The notes below the pieces were generated by a model that worked only from the letters and a program-made list of their open reading frames with translations, searched no databases and had not been told where the DNA came from. Of a stretch of 64,000 nt of DNA, positions 37,229-46,959 are shown piece by piece. Where the stretch lies: contig NZ_JAQQXP010000001.1 in NCBI RefSeq assembly GCF_028595265.1, forward strand, positions 992,001 through 1,056,000, in the 5' to 3' direction. Position 1 is the first letter of the stretch, and each line of letters opens with the position of its first letter. Origin of the DNA: Alteromonas gilva (GTDB lineage Bacteria; Pseudomonadota; Gammaproteobacteria; Enterobacterales; Alteromonadaceae). Position numbers and translations under genes: made by a program.

Positions 37229-38035
37229 TTATGCTTTTACCGAAATTGTTTGCTTTGTTTCTTTGCACCAGGCCGTCAGAGTATTGCCCCACACGTAGCC
37301 GGTATCCAGGGCTAAAAATTGGGTCGAGTCAGTTTTACCCATCAGCGCAGCCCAATGGCCGAATACAATTGTGTGTGATGACGGCAATTGTGGGTTGTTG
37401 ACATCAAACCAGGGCTTGAGCCCGGAGGGCGCAGCACCTGGTGCGCATTTTGTTTTTAAGTCTAATTCACTGCCCTTGCTAATAAAGCGCATCCGGGTTG
37501 TGGCATTGATAATAAAGCGCTGGCGTTCGATACCAGTGAGCTTATCCTGCCATTTTTTCGGACCGTCACCGTACATGTTTTTCAGCAGCGACTGCCAGTT
37601 ATTACTTTTTAACTGGTCACTTACCTCGTCGCTTAACGCGAGTATTTGCGCTACTGACCAGCCGGGATAAAGTCCGGCGTGAGCCATGGTATGATGCTCG
37701 TCGATGCGCATTGCCAGCGGCCACTGTCGGTACCAGTCAATAATATCTGGCAGGGCAGGGGAGTTGAGTAATGGTTTTAGCTTATCTTTGTCTTTGACTT
37801 TTTTAATGCCCTGGGACACCGCCAGCATATGCAGATCGTGGTTACCTAATACGCATTTAAAGCTGGTACCTAAATCCCGTAGTAATTGAACAGTACTGAG
37901 GGAGTCTTCGCCCCGGGCGATTAAATCGCCAACCGCGTAGAGGGTGTCGTTGGCAGGATCGAACGCCAGCGCGTTGAGTAGGTTGCGGAGTCCGGAATAA
38001 CAGCCCTGGATATCGCCGACGATATAAGTAGACAT
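37229..38035 (-). CDS. apaH: Symmetrical bis(5'-nucleosyl)-tetraphosphatase
   Basis: 268 residues. ApaH hydrolyses Ap4A to two ADP and so limits alarmone-like dinucleotides and their use as RNA caps. The phosphoesterase motifs are GDIQGCYSGL, VGDLIARGEDS and LGNHDLHML, with later His motifs in MAHAGLYPGW and VFGHWAALMGK. It is the last gene of the lptD-surA-pdxA-rsmA-apaG-apaH run, the same order as in enterobacteria, three bases after apaG. Confidence 0.96.
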   Translation of the reverse strand: MSTYIVGDIQGCYSGLRNLLNALAFDPANDTLYAVGDLIARGEDSLSTVQLLRDLGTSFKCVLGNHDLHMLAVSQGIKKVKDKDKLKPLLNSPALPDIIDWYRQWPLAMRIDEHHTMAHAGLYPGWSVAQILALSDEVSDQLKSNNWQSLLKNMYGDGPKKWQDKLTGIERQRFIINATTRMRFISKGSELDLKTKCAPGAAPSGLKPWFDVNNPQLPSSHTIVFGHWAALMGKTDSTQFLALDTGYVWGNTLTAWCKETKQTISVKA

Positions 38036-38038
38036 GAA

Positions 38039-38437
38039 TTAATGAATAATATTTGGCAGAGCAAGTCTGAAGGGCGCAATTTGCACTTTGAAGCTTTCGC
38101 CATCAGCTGCTGTCATATCGTAATAACCCTGCATAGTACCCACCGCGGTATCAATCACTGAACCACTGGTATATTGAAAACTCTCACCCGGGGTGATGAT
38201 TGGCTTTTTGCCGACCACGCCTTCACCACTGACCTCAGTTTGTTTGCCGTTAGCATCGGTTACCAGCCAGTACCTGTGAGTCAGCTTAACGTCATAAGTA
38301 TTATTATTAATGACGGTAATTTGGTAGGCAAAGGCGAATTTATCACTGTCTGACGGCAGATGCTCGGGAAGGTGCCGGGTAACGACTTTTACCGTTACCA
38401 GTTCTGCCGGGTTGTGTTCAGTTTTCGATGCTGTCAT
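38039..38437 (-). CDS. apaG: ApaG family protein
   Basis: 132 residues from ATG 38437 (MTASKTEHN). ApaG is a small Ig-like fold protein of uncertain biochemical role that is linked genetically to ApaH and to cobalt resistance. Family blocks are visible: [48 protein letters not shown] and GTMQGYYDM. The start codon lies inside the 3' end of rsmA, overlapping it by 20 bases; a longer in-frame start at 38467 has no family support. Confidence 0.95.
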   Translation of the reverse strand: MTASKTEHNPAELVTVKVVTRHLPEHLPSDSDKFAFAYQITVINNNTYDVKLTHRYWLVTDANGKQTEVSGEGVVGKKPIITPGESFQYTSGSVIDTAVGTMQGYYDMTAADGESFKVQIAPFRLALPNIIH

Positions 38438-39230
38438 GTTTGTGTACCCAATTGGCAATATTGGCAAAATCTTCGAGCGACAAAGTCTCTGCGCGTCGCA
38501 CTGGATCCAAGCCTAGCTCGAGTAACTGTGTTTCGCTGATGCACTCTTTAAGGCTATTGCGAATGGTTTTTCTGCGTTGATTAAACGCCATTGTAGACAC
38601 ACGTTCAAGCACTTTTACATCAGCAACATCCACGGGTGGTTGCTTATGCGGTGCCAGGCGAACCACTGCTGAGTCAACTTTCGGTGGCGGTACAAAAGCA
38701 CCAGGTGGCACATTAAGCACTGGCTGCACCTGACAATAATACTGCGTCATAATCGACAGGCGACCATAGTTTTTATTGCCCGGCGATGCCGCAAGTCGGT
38801 TTACCACTTCCTTTTGCAGCATAAAATGCATGTCCCGAATAAGATGAGCGTACTTAAACAGGTGAAACATAATCGGGGTCGAAATATTATAGGGCAGGTT
38901 GCCAAATACCCGCAGCGGTGCGTCGTCTTTGGCAAGTGGCGTAAAATCGACCGTCAGCGCGTCCTGTTCAATAATGGTCAGCTTGCCACCGTGAAAAGGA
39001 TGATGGCGTAATCGCTCAGCCAAATCGCGGTCGAGCTCAATAACGGTCAACGCGTCAACCCGTTCACACACCGGATCGGTGAGTGCGCCTAATCCCGGGC
39101 CAATTTCTAGCAGGTTCTCGCCATTTTGAGGGTTAATTGCGTCGACAATCTGTTCGATTACAAAAGTATCGTTAAGAAAGTTTTGCCCGAAGCGCTTTCG
39201 CGCGGTGTGACCTAAATGGGTTTTATTCAT
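38418..39230 (-). CDS. rsmA: 16S rRNA dimethyladenosine transferase
   Basis: 270 residues. RsmA (KsgA) dimethylates A1518 and A1519 in the 16S rRNA 3' hairpin, late in small-subunit assembly. The SAM site and catalytic motifs are clear: [46 protein letters not shown] and the C-terminal [14 protein letters not shown] start at MNKTHLGHT (39230), which matches family N-termini and overlaps the pdxA stop by eight bases; the frame extends to 39251. Confidence 0.97.
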   Translation of the reverse strand: MNKTHLGHTARKRFGQNFLNDTFVIEQIVDAINPQNGENLLEIGPGLGALTDPVCERVDALTVIELDRDLAERLRHHPFHGGKLTIIEQDALTVDFTPLAKDDAPLRVFGNLPYNISTPIMFHLFKYAHLIRDMHFMLQKEVVNRLAASPGNKNYGRLSIMTQYYCQVQPVLNVPPGAFVPPPKVDSAVVRLAPHKQPPVDVADVKVLERVSTMAFNQRRKTIRNSLKECISETQLLELGLDPVRRAETLSLEDFANIANWVHKHDSIEN

Positions 39231-40209
39231 TTCTAATGGTAGCCATTTCAATTGCTTTATTCATTGCTTTGGTAAAGCTACCGCTGTCGGCCAGGCCTTT
39301 ACCGGCAAGATCCAATGCCGTGCCGTGGTCGACCGACGTACGAATAAAGGGTAAACCCAGGGTAATATTAACGGACTCACCAAAGCCCTTATATTTTAGC
39401 ACAGGCAGGCCCTGATCGTGGTACATGGCTAATACGACATCGGCATTTTCCAGATATTTTGGCTGAAAAATTGTATCGGCGGGTAATGGCCCAGTAATAT
39501 TAATGCCTTGTTCGCGAAGCTCATCGAGTGCCGGAGATATTGTTTCAATTTCTTCGCGGCCAATATGACCATCCTCACCGGCGTGCGGATTGAGCCCACA
39601 CACATAAATGCGTGGCTTGGTAATATTAAATTTCAGCGTCAGATCGGTATGAATGATATGAATAACTTTATGCAGGCGTTCTCGGGTGATCGCCCGCGAC
39701 ACATATTCAAGGGGAATATGGGTGGTGGCCAGGGCGACATTTAAACCCTCAGTGGAAAGCAACATCACCACATCAATGGTATTTGACTGATGGGCAAAAA
39801 ATTCGGTGTGACCACTGAACGAAATGCCCGCTTTATTAATGATGCCTTTATTGACCGGGCCGGTGACAACGGCATCAAAATCGCCTTCGATATTGGCCTG
39901 ACACGCCTGTCGCAGCGTTTCAACCACATAGTGCCCGTTGTCACTGTTCAGTACACCGGGGACAACCGGTGAGGAAACAGGAATTGGCTGGATAAACAGC
40001 TCGCCTTTTTCCTGAATCCGGTTTTCCCCACATACGTAAGGCGTTAGCTTGAGAGGATAGTTGAGCGCATTAGCGCGCTCTAACATCATGTTCTCATCGG
40101 CAAAAATAACCAGTTGCGCTGACCATTGCTGTTGAGCCAGTTCAATGATCAGGTCGGGGCCCACACCAGCGGGTTCACCTGGCGTGACGGCAATTTTCAG
40201 AGGTGTCAT
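39223..40209 (-). CDS. pdxA: 4-hydroxythreonine-4-phosphate dehydrogenase
   Basis: 328 residues. PdxA oxidises 4-phosphohydroxy-threonine in the DXP-dependent route to pyridoxal phosphate. Conserved blocks: [12 protein letters not shown] at the N-terminus, [33 protein letters not shown] (metal and substrate contacts), and [13 protein letters not shown]. Together with pdxJ at 49700 the window holds two enzymes of the same pathway in separate operons. Gap to surA is 16 bases and the stop overlaps rsmA. Confidence 0.97.
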   Translation of the reverse strand: MTPLKIAVTPGEPAGVGPDLIIELAQQQWSAQLVIFADENMMLERANALNYPLKLTPYVCGENRIQEKGELFIQPIPVSSPVVPGVLNSDNGHYVVETLRQACQANIEGDFDAVVTGPVNKGIINKAGISFSGHTEFFAHQSNTIDVVMLLSTEGLNVALATTHIPLEYVSRAITRERLHKVIHIIHTDLTLKFNITKPRIYVCGLNPHAGEDGHIGREEIETISPALDELREQGINITGPLPADTIFQPKYLENADVVLAMYHDQGLPVLKYKGFGESVNITLGLPFIRTSVDHGTALDLAGKGLADSGSFTKAMNKAIEMATIRNE

Positions 40210-40225
40210 AAGCAGACCTTAATTT

Positions 40226-41509
40226 TTAATCACTAAGGACTTCGATATAAGCCGAGTCACGCATTTCACGTAACCAGTTCTCACTTTCTTCTGCAAATTT
40301 ACGATTAAACAGCAGTTGATAGGCTTTATCTTCCTTGCGTTGTTCTGTGGCATCATCGATGCGTCTATCCAGTAACTGGATTAAATGCCAGCCATGCTGG
40401 GTACGAACCGGATCGCTGTATTCGCCGGGTTCCAGGGTGGCCAGTGATTGCTTAAATTCAGGCACGTACATTTCAGGGTTTGCCCAGCCCAGATCACCAC
40501 CACGCAGCGCCGAGCCCGGGTCAGCTGAATGTTCTTTTGCCAGTTCGGCAAAGTCGGCTTCGTCTGCTAACACCTGCTCTTTAAATTTAAGCAACATGTT
40601 TTTAGCACGTTCTTCGCTCAGAATAATAGACGGTTCAATCAAAATATGGCGCGCCTTAACTTCTTCAACTTCAACGACTTCAATACCGCGGGTATCGATA
40701 ATCTTTAATATGTGAAAGCCAGCTCCACTGCGGATAGGACCAATGAGTTCGCCTTTGCGTTTGCCTTGCACGGCTTCTGCAAACAGCGATGGCATGGCAT
40801 TAATGTTCATCCAGCCCATATTACCGCCATCCAATGCTTCCGAACCTGATGATGCGGCAATGGCCAACCGTGCAAATTCGGAGCCGTCGTTCAGCAGTTT
40901 CAATACCCGGTCAGCACGTTCACGAGCTTCGGCAACGTCTTCGTCAGTTAAATCAGGTGGGAACCCTATTAAAATATGGCCCAGCTCATATTCAGCCTGT
41001 TCAGATCCTTGTTGGTCAATCACATCGACTAAGTTGGTGATTTCCTGCGGGGTGATATAAATACGACGGCGGACATTAGCCCGACGCACTTCACCCATGA
41101 TCATTTCTTCACGAATTTGCTCGCGATAGTCGTCGTAGCTGATCCCCTGGCGCATTAATTCTTCGCGCACTTGTGGCACGGTTGCGCCTTCATTAGCAGC
41201 AATATTAGCAATGGTTTGATCAAGCTGCGGATCGCTCACCTGAATCCCCATACGGTCGGCCATTTGCAATTGCAAATTTCTCAGAATTAAACGTTCGATG
41301 GCTTGGGTTCTCAGCGCTGCATCAGAGGGTAATTCCTGATTATTGGCAGCGGCCTCAGCTTTTACTTCGCTGACCAGTTTTCTGACTTCGCTTTCCAGCA
41401 CGACCCCCTGGTCGACAATAACAGCGACTCTGTCGAGCATCTGCATTTGGGCCAAGGCAGGTAAACTGATTACCAGACTTAAAAACAAACCCCGAATAAA
41501 ATACTTCAT
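40226..41509 (-). CDS. surA: Periplasmic chaperone and peptidyl-prolyl isomerase SurA
   Basis: 427 residues. SurA carries unfolded outer membrane proteins, including LptD, through the periplasm. Signal peptide MKYFIRGLFLSLVISLPALA; N-terminal chaperone region (about 22-170) with RVAVIVDQGVVLESEV; two parvulin domains beginning at ELGHILIGFP and KARHILIEPS; C-terminal helix ending SENWLREMRDSAYIE. The direct link to lptD upstream (44 bases) and to pdxA downstream is the conserved gammaproteobacterial order. Confidence 0.96.
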   Translation of the reverse strand: MKYFIRGLFLSLVISLPALAQMQMLDRVAVIVDQGVVLESEVRKLVSEVKAEAAANNQELPSDAALRTQAIERLILRNLQLQMADRMGIQVSDPQLDQTIANIAANEGATVPQVREELMRQGISYDDYREQIREEMIMGEVRRANVRRRIYITPQEITNLVDVIDQQGSEQAEYELGHILIGFPPDLTDEDVAEARERADRVLKLLNDGSEFARLAIAASSGSEALDGGNMGWMNINAMPSLFAEAVQGKRKGELIGPIRSGAGFHILKIIDTRGIEVVEVEEVKARHILIEPSIILSEERAKNMLLKFKEQVLADEADFAELAKEHSADPGSALRGGDLGWANPEMYVPEFKQSLATLEPGEYSDPVRTQHGWHLIQLLDRRIDDATEQRKEDKAYQLLFNRKFAEESENWLREMRDSAYIEVLSD

Positions 41510-41553
41510 AAACTCTCTTGCTTGTTGTGAATATTGCCAGGTTACCGGCGCAT

Positions 41554-43785
41554 TTAATTTAACACATACGGCTGACGGTAGCCGAACATGCCATCCTCGA
41601 GCATGGCTCGGTTGGACCGTGATGAGCCGATTCCTTTAAATATAAAGTCCAACCCAATACGTGTGTCAAACTCATCCGTGTTTTGTTGCCCAACAATATC
41701 ATAGCGATTCGTCAGGCTTCGCTGTGCGACGATACGAATCGCCCAGCAACAGGACTCATACTGTACTCCAAAATAGTTTTCGATGCTTCTGTCTCGTTCC
41801 ACATCCCGATATGAACGGCCAACTACCTGCCAGTTTTCGGCGATTGGCCAGGACGCTGAAAGCCCCATCTGCTCAATCATCTCGCCAGATAAGTCACGCA
41901 CAAACCGGTGGCTCATTTGAATCAACCGCTGTGCATCCTTACGATATTCCAATACCATACTGCTACGCTCGACTTTATCGTTGTCGGTCGCAATTTGCAT
42001 GGTGGTATGCACAAACCAGCTATCATCAAAACGCCAGTCCAGTTCTGCAGCAAGCGCAGAACGGTTGCGATCATCAACACTGGTGGTTACCTGGGAGTCA
42101 GACAAGTAAAATATCTGACCTAAGCTCACCACGAATTGTTCCCGGTTGGCGGCATCAATTATTCTCGACGTTACGCCAACGGTAATTTGATCGTTATCGC
42201 TGATTCTGTCAAGGCCGGTAAATTCCTGGCCGCGAAATAATCCATTTACGTCAGTGAGCAGGTTGGTCGTGTCGTACAAACCAATGTTCGATTGATCCTC
42301 AAACGAGGTATACAAATACTGCATTTTAGGTTCAAGGGTGATCGTAACATCATTGCCAAACAGATTGTCCGTTTTTTCTAAATAGAGCGTGCTAAACAGC
42401 CGGCCTTGTTTAAGGGTACGATTCACTTCTTCGTCGAGTTGAGTATTGGCGATGTTCTTTTGGCGATAGTAAGTGTTCATCACCGTTAATTCAGCGGTAA
42501 TCTCTCCCCAATAACGCTGATAAGGCAAGGCGATGGTTGGTGCCATGTGCCAGCGTAGCGCATTGGGTTGCGATGGCTGGGCATTATCAAAATAGGCCAG
42601 TTCTGAGTCCAGTGTAAAGGTCAGCAGGCTGGTAATATCGCTGCGCCATTGCAGCCGCGCTTCCGGCAGTGCACGATAAATGGCTTCGTAATCGCCAAGG
42701 GTATCAAAATCGCGCACATAGAGACTGAAATCCAGTGCCTGACTAAAGTAATCCAGGCCAACGGTTTGATTAATGGTGGTATCGGAACGGTTGTAAAAAT
42801 CCGAACCCAAATCAACAATATAATTGTTGTCACTGATACCGTTGTAATCAACGCTGAGCTGCCAGTTGTCACTTAACATACCGTGATGTTGATAACGGTA
42901 AAAGTAGCGGCTGTCATCTGAGGCCAGACGGGTATCATTATTGAGATACTCCACATGCAACTGACCGCTCGACTCTGCGGTTAAATAGCGAAATTCGGTT
43001 TTTAACTGCAGGCCCCGATTACTCATTAGCCGCGGGGAAATGGTCATGTCGTAATTGGGCGCAATATTCCAGTAATAAGGCTGCTCGTAGCCAACTCCGG
43101 TCGCTGTGGAACTGCTGATTATTGGAAACAGCAGGCCAGACTGGCGCTGATTACTGACCGGAAATGCAAAGTAAGGCAGGTAAAGTAATGGCACATCGCC
43201 AATATAAAAGCGCGTATGACGCGCTTCGCCGAGAGTCTCCCCGGCGGCAATGCTGATCTCTGACGCCTCCAGACGCCAGTCCTGTTGGTTCATCGGGCAG
43301 GTGGTAAAGCTGACTTGTTGCAGCGAAATACCCTGATCCACACCAATGTCAATTTCGCCTGCGGTGCCATGGCCCACAAAGCCCGTCAGCTGGTATAGCG
43401 TATTTTCTAACTTTAATTTTTGCCGGGCTGAGTCGACGTTCAGATAATCACTTTGGACGCTCAGTTCCGCACTTTGGTAGCGCACATTACCACTGGCATT
43501 AAGCGCACTGCCATTTTCAGAGACCTTGGCTGTTTCAGCATTAATAATTGCCCTGTCGGTGACTATACTTACATCGCCGTTAAAACTGGCAAACTCATTT
43601 TCGAGAATCTCAGCAGTGTCTGAGGTGACCGCAATCTGCCTTTTTTGCATGAGCTGACTGCTGTCAAACGGCGCGGGCGTCATCACACACAGGGCGTCTG
43701 TCGCGAGGTCAGGCTGTTGCGCGTTTGCCGGTGTTGGCAATACTGCCGGCATGCTCACAATCAGCCACAACATACCAACACGCAC
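41554..43785 (-). CDS. lptD: LPS-assembly outer membrane protein LptD
   Basis: LptD with LptE inserts lipopolysaccharide into the outer leaflet. An OstA-like N-terminal domain (beta-jellyroll with NEFASFNGDVSIVTDRAIINAE-type repeats, written here only in part) is followed by a C-terminal 26-strand type barrel. Cysteines that form the essential disulfides are present: one near the mature N-terminus (ALCVMTP), one in the jellyroll end (TTCPMNQ) and the adjacent pair in ESCCWAIR. I place the start at GTG 43785 (VRVGMLWLIV), which has an AGAGGC site and yields a compact signal peptide; the open frame continues to a TTG at 43899 with a poor signal sequence. It heads the operon with surA. Confidence 0.93.
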   Translation of the reverse strand: MRVGMLWLIVSMPAVLPTPANAQQPDLATDALCVMTPAPFDSSQLMQKRQIAVTSDTAEILENEFASFNGDVSIVTDRAIINAETAKVSENGSALNASGNVRYQSAELSVQSDYLNVDSARQKLKLENTLYQLTGFVGHGTAGEIDIGVDQGISLQQVSFTTCPMNQQDWRLEASEISIAAGETLGEARHTRFYIGDVPLLYLPYFAFPVSNQRQSGLLFPIISSSTATGVGYEQPYYWNIAPNYDMTISPRLMSNRGLQLKTEFRYLTAESSGQLHVEYLNNDTRLASDDSRYFYRYQHHGMLSDNWQLSVDYNGISDNNYIVDLGSDFYNRSDTTINQTVGLDYFSQALDFSLYVRDFDTLGDYEAIYRALPEARLQWRSDITSLLTFTLDSELAYFDNAQPSQPNALRWHMAPTIALPYQRYWGEITAELTVMNTYYRQKNIANTQLDEEVNRTLKQGRLFSTLYLEKTDNLFGNDVTITLEPKMQYLYTSFEDQSNIGLYDTTNLLTDVNGLFRGQEFTGLDRISDNDQITVGVTSRIIDAANREQFVVSLGQIFYLSDSQVTTSVDDRNRSALAAELDWRFDDSWFVHTTMQIATDNDKVERSSMVLEYRKDAQRLIQMSHRFVRDLSGEMIEQMGLSASWPIAENWQVVGRSYRDVERDRSIENYFGVQYESCCWAIRIVAQRSLTNRYDIVGQQNTDEFDTRIGLDFIFKGIGSSRSNRAMLEDGMFGYRQPYVLN

Positions 43786-44189
43786 CAAGCCTCTGGTTTT
43801 GCGCTCAGAATGGCTCGCTGAATGCGCATCAGTGCGCCAGGCGGCACGGCAAAGTGATTTACCGTTCGATTTACCGTATTGTGAGTTATTCAACAGCAAT
43901 GTTTAATTCTCAGGCTCTTCTTGCAGATGGCCAGCGTCGTGATATTCAAATAAGGCGCTAATTCTATGCACTTCGTCGTCAATTACCAACTAAAGACCGT
44001 AAAAAAAACGAAAAATTCATGCCTTAGCGCCATTTCATAGCCAAATACAGATGAGAGGCCGTCTTCTAAAGCACTGAACCTTTAGTTATAGTGCTGGTTT
44101 TAAGCTCTGCGAATAGCCACAAAAAGGTTATAGAGCGACGGCGTCACATCAAAACTGTGCCGGTCGGGTTAAATTTTCTGGGGGATTTC

Positions 44190-45023
44190 ATGCCAATTTG
44201 GGGCAGAGTACTGGGCTTTATCTTTGGAATGATGTTTTTAAAGTTACCGGGTGCCATTCTGGGGCTGTTGGTTGGCTATATGTTCGACAAGGGCTATAGC
44301 CAGGATTTTGGTCGGGTGGGCGGTTTTGGCCGTTTTTTCTCTAATCAGGATGCCTTGCAACAGCAAGCTATCTTTTTTCACAGTTTATTTGCGGCACTCG
44401 GTCATTTGGCGAAATCAGACGGTAAAGTAACCCCGTCTGAAATTAAAATTGCCACCAACCTCATGGACGATATGCAGCTCCAGGGCGAAGCCAGGTACGA
44501 GGCTCAGCAGGCCTTTCGGGAGGGAAAAGAGCGCGACTTTCCAATCAATGACATTCTTGCCCAACTGCACGAATCGTGTCATGGCCGGCGGGATATCCTG
44601 CAGGTGTTTCTGGAGATATTAATTCAGGCAGCGTTTGCTGACGGGCGCCTGGCCTCTGAAGAATATTTCGTACTGGAAAAAGTGGCTAAAGCGCTGGGCT
44701 TTAACCGGCGCGATTTGAATTATCTGATCGCCATGTTTGAGGCCGAGGTGCGCTTTCGTGCCACCGGGCAGGGCCATCAGCAGCGTCGCTCAAATCAACC
44801 CAGCGGCCCCTCTCTCGATGATGCCTATGCTATTTTAGGCGCCACCGCGCAAGATGATGAAAAAGCCATTAAGCGAGCGTACCGCAAACGAATGTCTGAG
44901 CACCACCCCGACAAACTTGCCTCGAAAGGCTTGCCGGAACAAGCCATGGAAATCGCCAAGCGCAAAGCGCAGGATATTCAGGCTGCCTACGAAATGATAA
45001 AACAGCAGCGGAATTTTAAATGA
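44190..45023 (+). CDS. djlA: Membrane-anchored J-domain co-chaperone DjlA
   Basis: 277 residues. DjlA stimulates DnaK from the inner membrane. A single N-terminal membrane segment (GRVLGFIFGMMFLKLPGAIL) is followed by a TerB-like helical domain (about 60-190, LAKSDGKVTPSEIKIA and FADGRLASEE) and a C-terminal J domain with HPD (SEHHPDKLAS). The start at 44190 follows a GGGGG-rich ribosome site; the open frame extends to 44091 without family support. Divergent from lptD, as in enterobacteria, with 290 or more bases of regulatory space. The stop overlaps the xerD start (ATGA). Confidence 0.95.
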   Translation: MPIWGRVLGFIFGMMFLKLPGAILGLLVGYMFDKGYSQDFGRVGGFGRFFSNQDALQQQAIFFHSLFAALGHLAKSDGKVTPSEIKIATNLMDDMQLQGEARYEAQQAFREGKERDFPINDILAQLHESCHGRRDILQVFLEILIQAAFADGRLASEEYFVLEKVAKALGFNRRDLNYLIAMFEAEVRFRATGQGHQQRRSNQPSGPSLDDAYAILGATAQDDEKAIKRAYRKRMSEHHPDKLASKGLPEQAMEIAKRKAQDIQAAYEMIKQQRNFK

Positions 45024-45937
45024 GTGTTGCCCTGCCCGCACCGCGCCATGATGACAGTGCGTTAATTGACGCGTTCATTGAGATGTTATGGCTGGAAAAG
45101 GGCCTCAGTGATAATACCCAGCAGAGTTATCAACGCGATTTATGCCACCTGGGCAGTTTTTTGTGTTTGGCTGAGGGGCCAGATTTATTGCGGGTATCCT
45201 TGCACGATTTACAGGATTATCTGGCATTTCGCGATCGCCAGGGGCTCTCTGCACGCAGCACGCAGCGTAATATCAGTGCTATGCGGCAGTTTTTTCGTTA
45301 TTTAGTGGTGGAAAACCTGCGCGAGGATAATCCGGTTACGCAACTGGCAATTCCTAAAGCAGCAAAAAAGTTACCCGGTACGCTGAGCGAGGCTGATGTG
45401 GATGCGCTGCTTGAGGCCCCCGACGCCGACGAGCCCATTGAATGTCGTGACCGGGCAATGCTGGAAGTACTCTATGCAACCGGGCTCAGGGTGAGTGAGC
45501 TAACCGGCCTGCGGTTATCCGAAATCAGTCTGAACCAGGGCGTGGTGAGAGTGATGGGTAAGGGCAACAAGGAACGCTTGGTGCCACTGGGCGAAAACGC
45601 GCTGGATGCACTGCAACAATACTTGTCTGGCGCGCGTCCTGCGTTGCTAAAGCATCACACCGATGTTGTGTTTGTGAGTAAGCGCGGCGTGCAAATGACC
45701 CGCCAGACCTTTTGGCACCGTATAAAATACTACGCGGTAAAAGCTGGCATCCGTACTGAGTTGTCACCGCATACCCTGCGCCATGCGTTTGCCACACATT
45801 TGTTAAATCACGGCGCCGACTTACGGGTGGTGCAGATGCTTTTAGGCCACAGTGATTTATCGACAACACAAATTTACACTCATGTCGCGACCGAGCGATT
45901 ACAAAACCTGATAGATGCACATCACCCCAGAGGGTAA
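45020..45937 (+). CDS. xerD: Site-specific tyrosine recombinase XerD
   Basis: 305 residues. With XerC it resolves chromosome dimers at dif during division. The SAM-like core-binding domain (about 10-100) is followed by the catalytic domain with the tyrosine-recombinase residues: Arg in ATGLRVSELTGL, Lys in GKGNKERLVPLG, HxxR in SPHTLRHAFATHL, the later His in MLLGHSDLSTTQ and Tyr in IYTHV. It is chromosomal XerD by synteny (xerD-dsbC-recJ), not a mobile-element integrase. The ATG overlaps the djlA stop by four bases. Confidence 0.95.
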   Translation: MSVALPAPRHDDSALIDAFIEMLWLEKGLSDNTQQSYQRDLCHLGSFLCLAEGPDLLRVSLHDLQDYLAFRDRQGLSARSTQRNISAMRQFFRYLVVENLREDNPVTQLAIPKAAKKLPGTLSEADVDALLEAPDADEPIECRDRAMLEVLYATGLRVSELTGLRLSEISLNQGVVRVMGKGNKERLVPLGENALDALQQYLSGARPALLKHHTDVVFVSKRGVQMTRQTFWHRIKYYAVKAGIRTELSPHTLRHAFATHLLNHGADLRVVQMLLGHSDLSTTQIYTHVATERLQNLIDAHHPRG

Positions 45938-46135
45938 GGGGAGCCGGGGGTGTTTTGTTGTGAATGAAATAATATTGTCGGTGGCTGGCGTATTCAACAT
46001 GCGATTTTTTGTTACACTAGAACGAATTAAACCGTCTGATCCCGGTCTTATTGGTAATATTTGGTAAAAAAGTTGAACGTTAAATGACGGTCAGAGATAC
46101 ATAAATAATCTGGCTGGCTTTACAGGAGCGAATGA

Positions 46136-46867
46136 ATGAAGGTTTTTCTGCGCGGTTTGGCAGCGGTGGTAAGTGTTTTTTCTGTGAGTGTGGTGGCAAA
46201 TGTGCTGGCCGACGCGCCCGATACTGATAGCGTTAAAGCAAAAATTGAAACCACATTAAAATGGCGTGTCGACTCAATTGCCGATTCACCGGTTGACGGG
46301 CTGCTCCAGGTAGGCACCGAAAATGGCCTGTTTTATGTCAGTAAAGACGGCACTTATTTGTTGCAGGCCAGGGTGTATAACCTGGATGCAGAGATGCGCA
46401 ACGAAACCGAGCTGGCGCTGGCTGATATGCGCATCGAAGGCCTTAAGCAATTCGACGACTCTGTTATCGAATTTAAAGCCGACGATGAGCAATATGTAGT
46501 GACGGTCTTCACCGACACCACATGTGGCTATTGCCGTAAGCTGCACGAACAAATCGATGAATACAATGACGCTGGTATTACTGTGCGCTATTTAGCGTAT
46601 CCGCGCGCCGGACTAAACAGTCCGGTGTATCGCGAAATGGTGTCTGTGTGGTGTTCTGCCGATCCCAAGAAAGCCATGACAAATGCCAAAGGGGGTAGCA
46701 GTATTACGCCATCAAGCTGTGAAAACGATATCGCAGAGCAGTTTAAATTTGGTCGCCGTATTGGTGTCAACGGCACACCAAACATTGTATTAAGCAATGG
46801 CAGCGTCATTCCAGGCTATCAGCCGCCAGCACAGCTGTTGATGGCGCTGGAGCAAGCCGCAGGGTAA
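46136..46867 (+). CDS. dsbC: Periplasmic disulfide isomerase DsbC
   Basis: 243 residues. DsbC rearranges wrong disulfides in exported proteins, such as LptD in this window. Signal peptide ending around VLA; dimerisation domain (about 25-85); thioredoxin domain with active site CGYC in TDTTCGYCRKLHEQ, a second cysteine pair (VWCSADP and SSCEND) and the cis-Pro loop GVNGTPNIVL. The ATG at 46136 follows AGGAG. It has its own 198-base upstream region after xerD. Confidence 0.95.
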   Translation: MKVFLRGLAAVVSVFSVSVVANVLADAPDTDSVKAKIETTLKWRVDSIADSPVDGLLQVGTENGLFYVSKDGTYLLQARVYNLDAEMRNETELALADMRIEGLKQFDDSVIEFKADDEQYVVTVFTDTTCGYCRKLHEQIDEYNDAGITVRYLAYPRAGLNSPVYREMVSVWCSADPKKAMTNAKGGSSITPSSCENDIAEQFKFGRRIGVNGTPNIVLSNGSVIPGYQPPAQLLMALEQAAG

Positions 46868-46959
46868 AGCGGTAAGCGTACTTATAAACTCAATAATGGC
46901 GCAGTTCGTGTTCGGGCAGCGCCATTTTCGTAACCACATTTCGATAATAAAAGTACATT

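Noticed and set aside
41661..42185. 174-codon open frame antisense to lptD
   Set aside because: It lies wholly inside lptD, whose barrel and cysteine pattern are clear; the antisense translation has no recognisable features.
45020..45937. Tyrosine recombinase as sign of a genomic island
   Set aside because: Family features and the djlA-xerD-dsbC-recJ order identify it as the chromosomal XerD.
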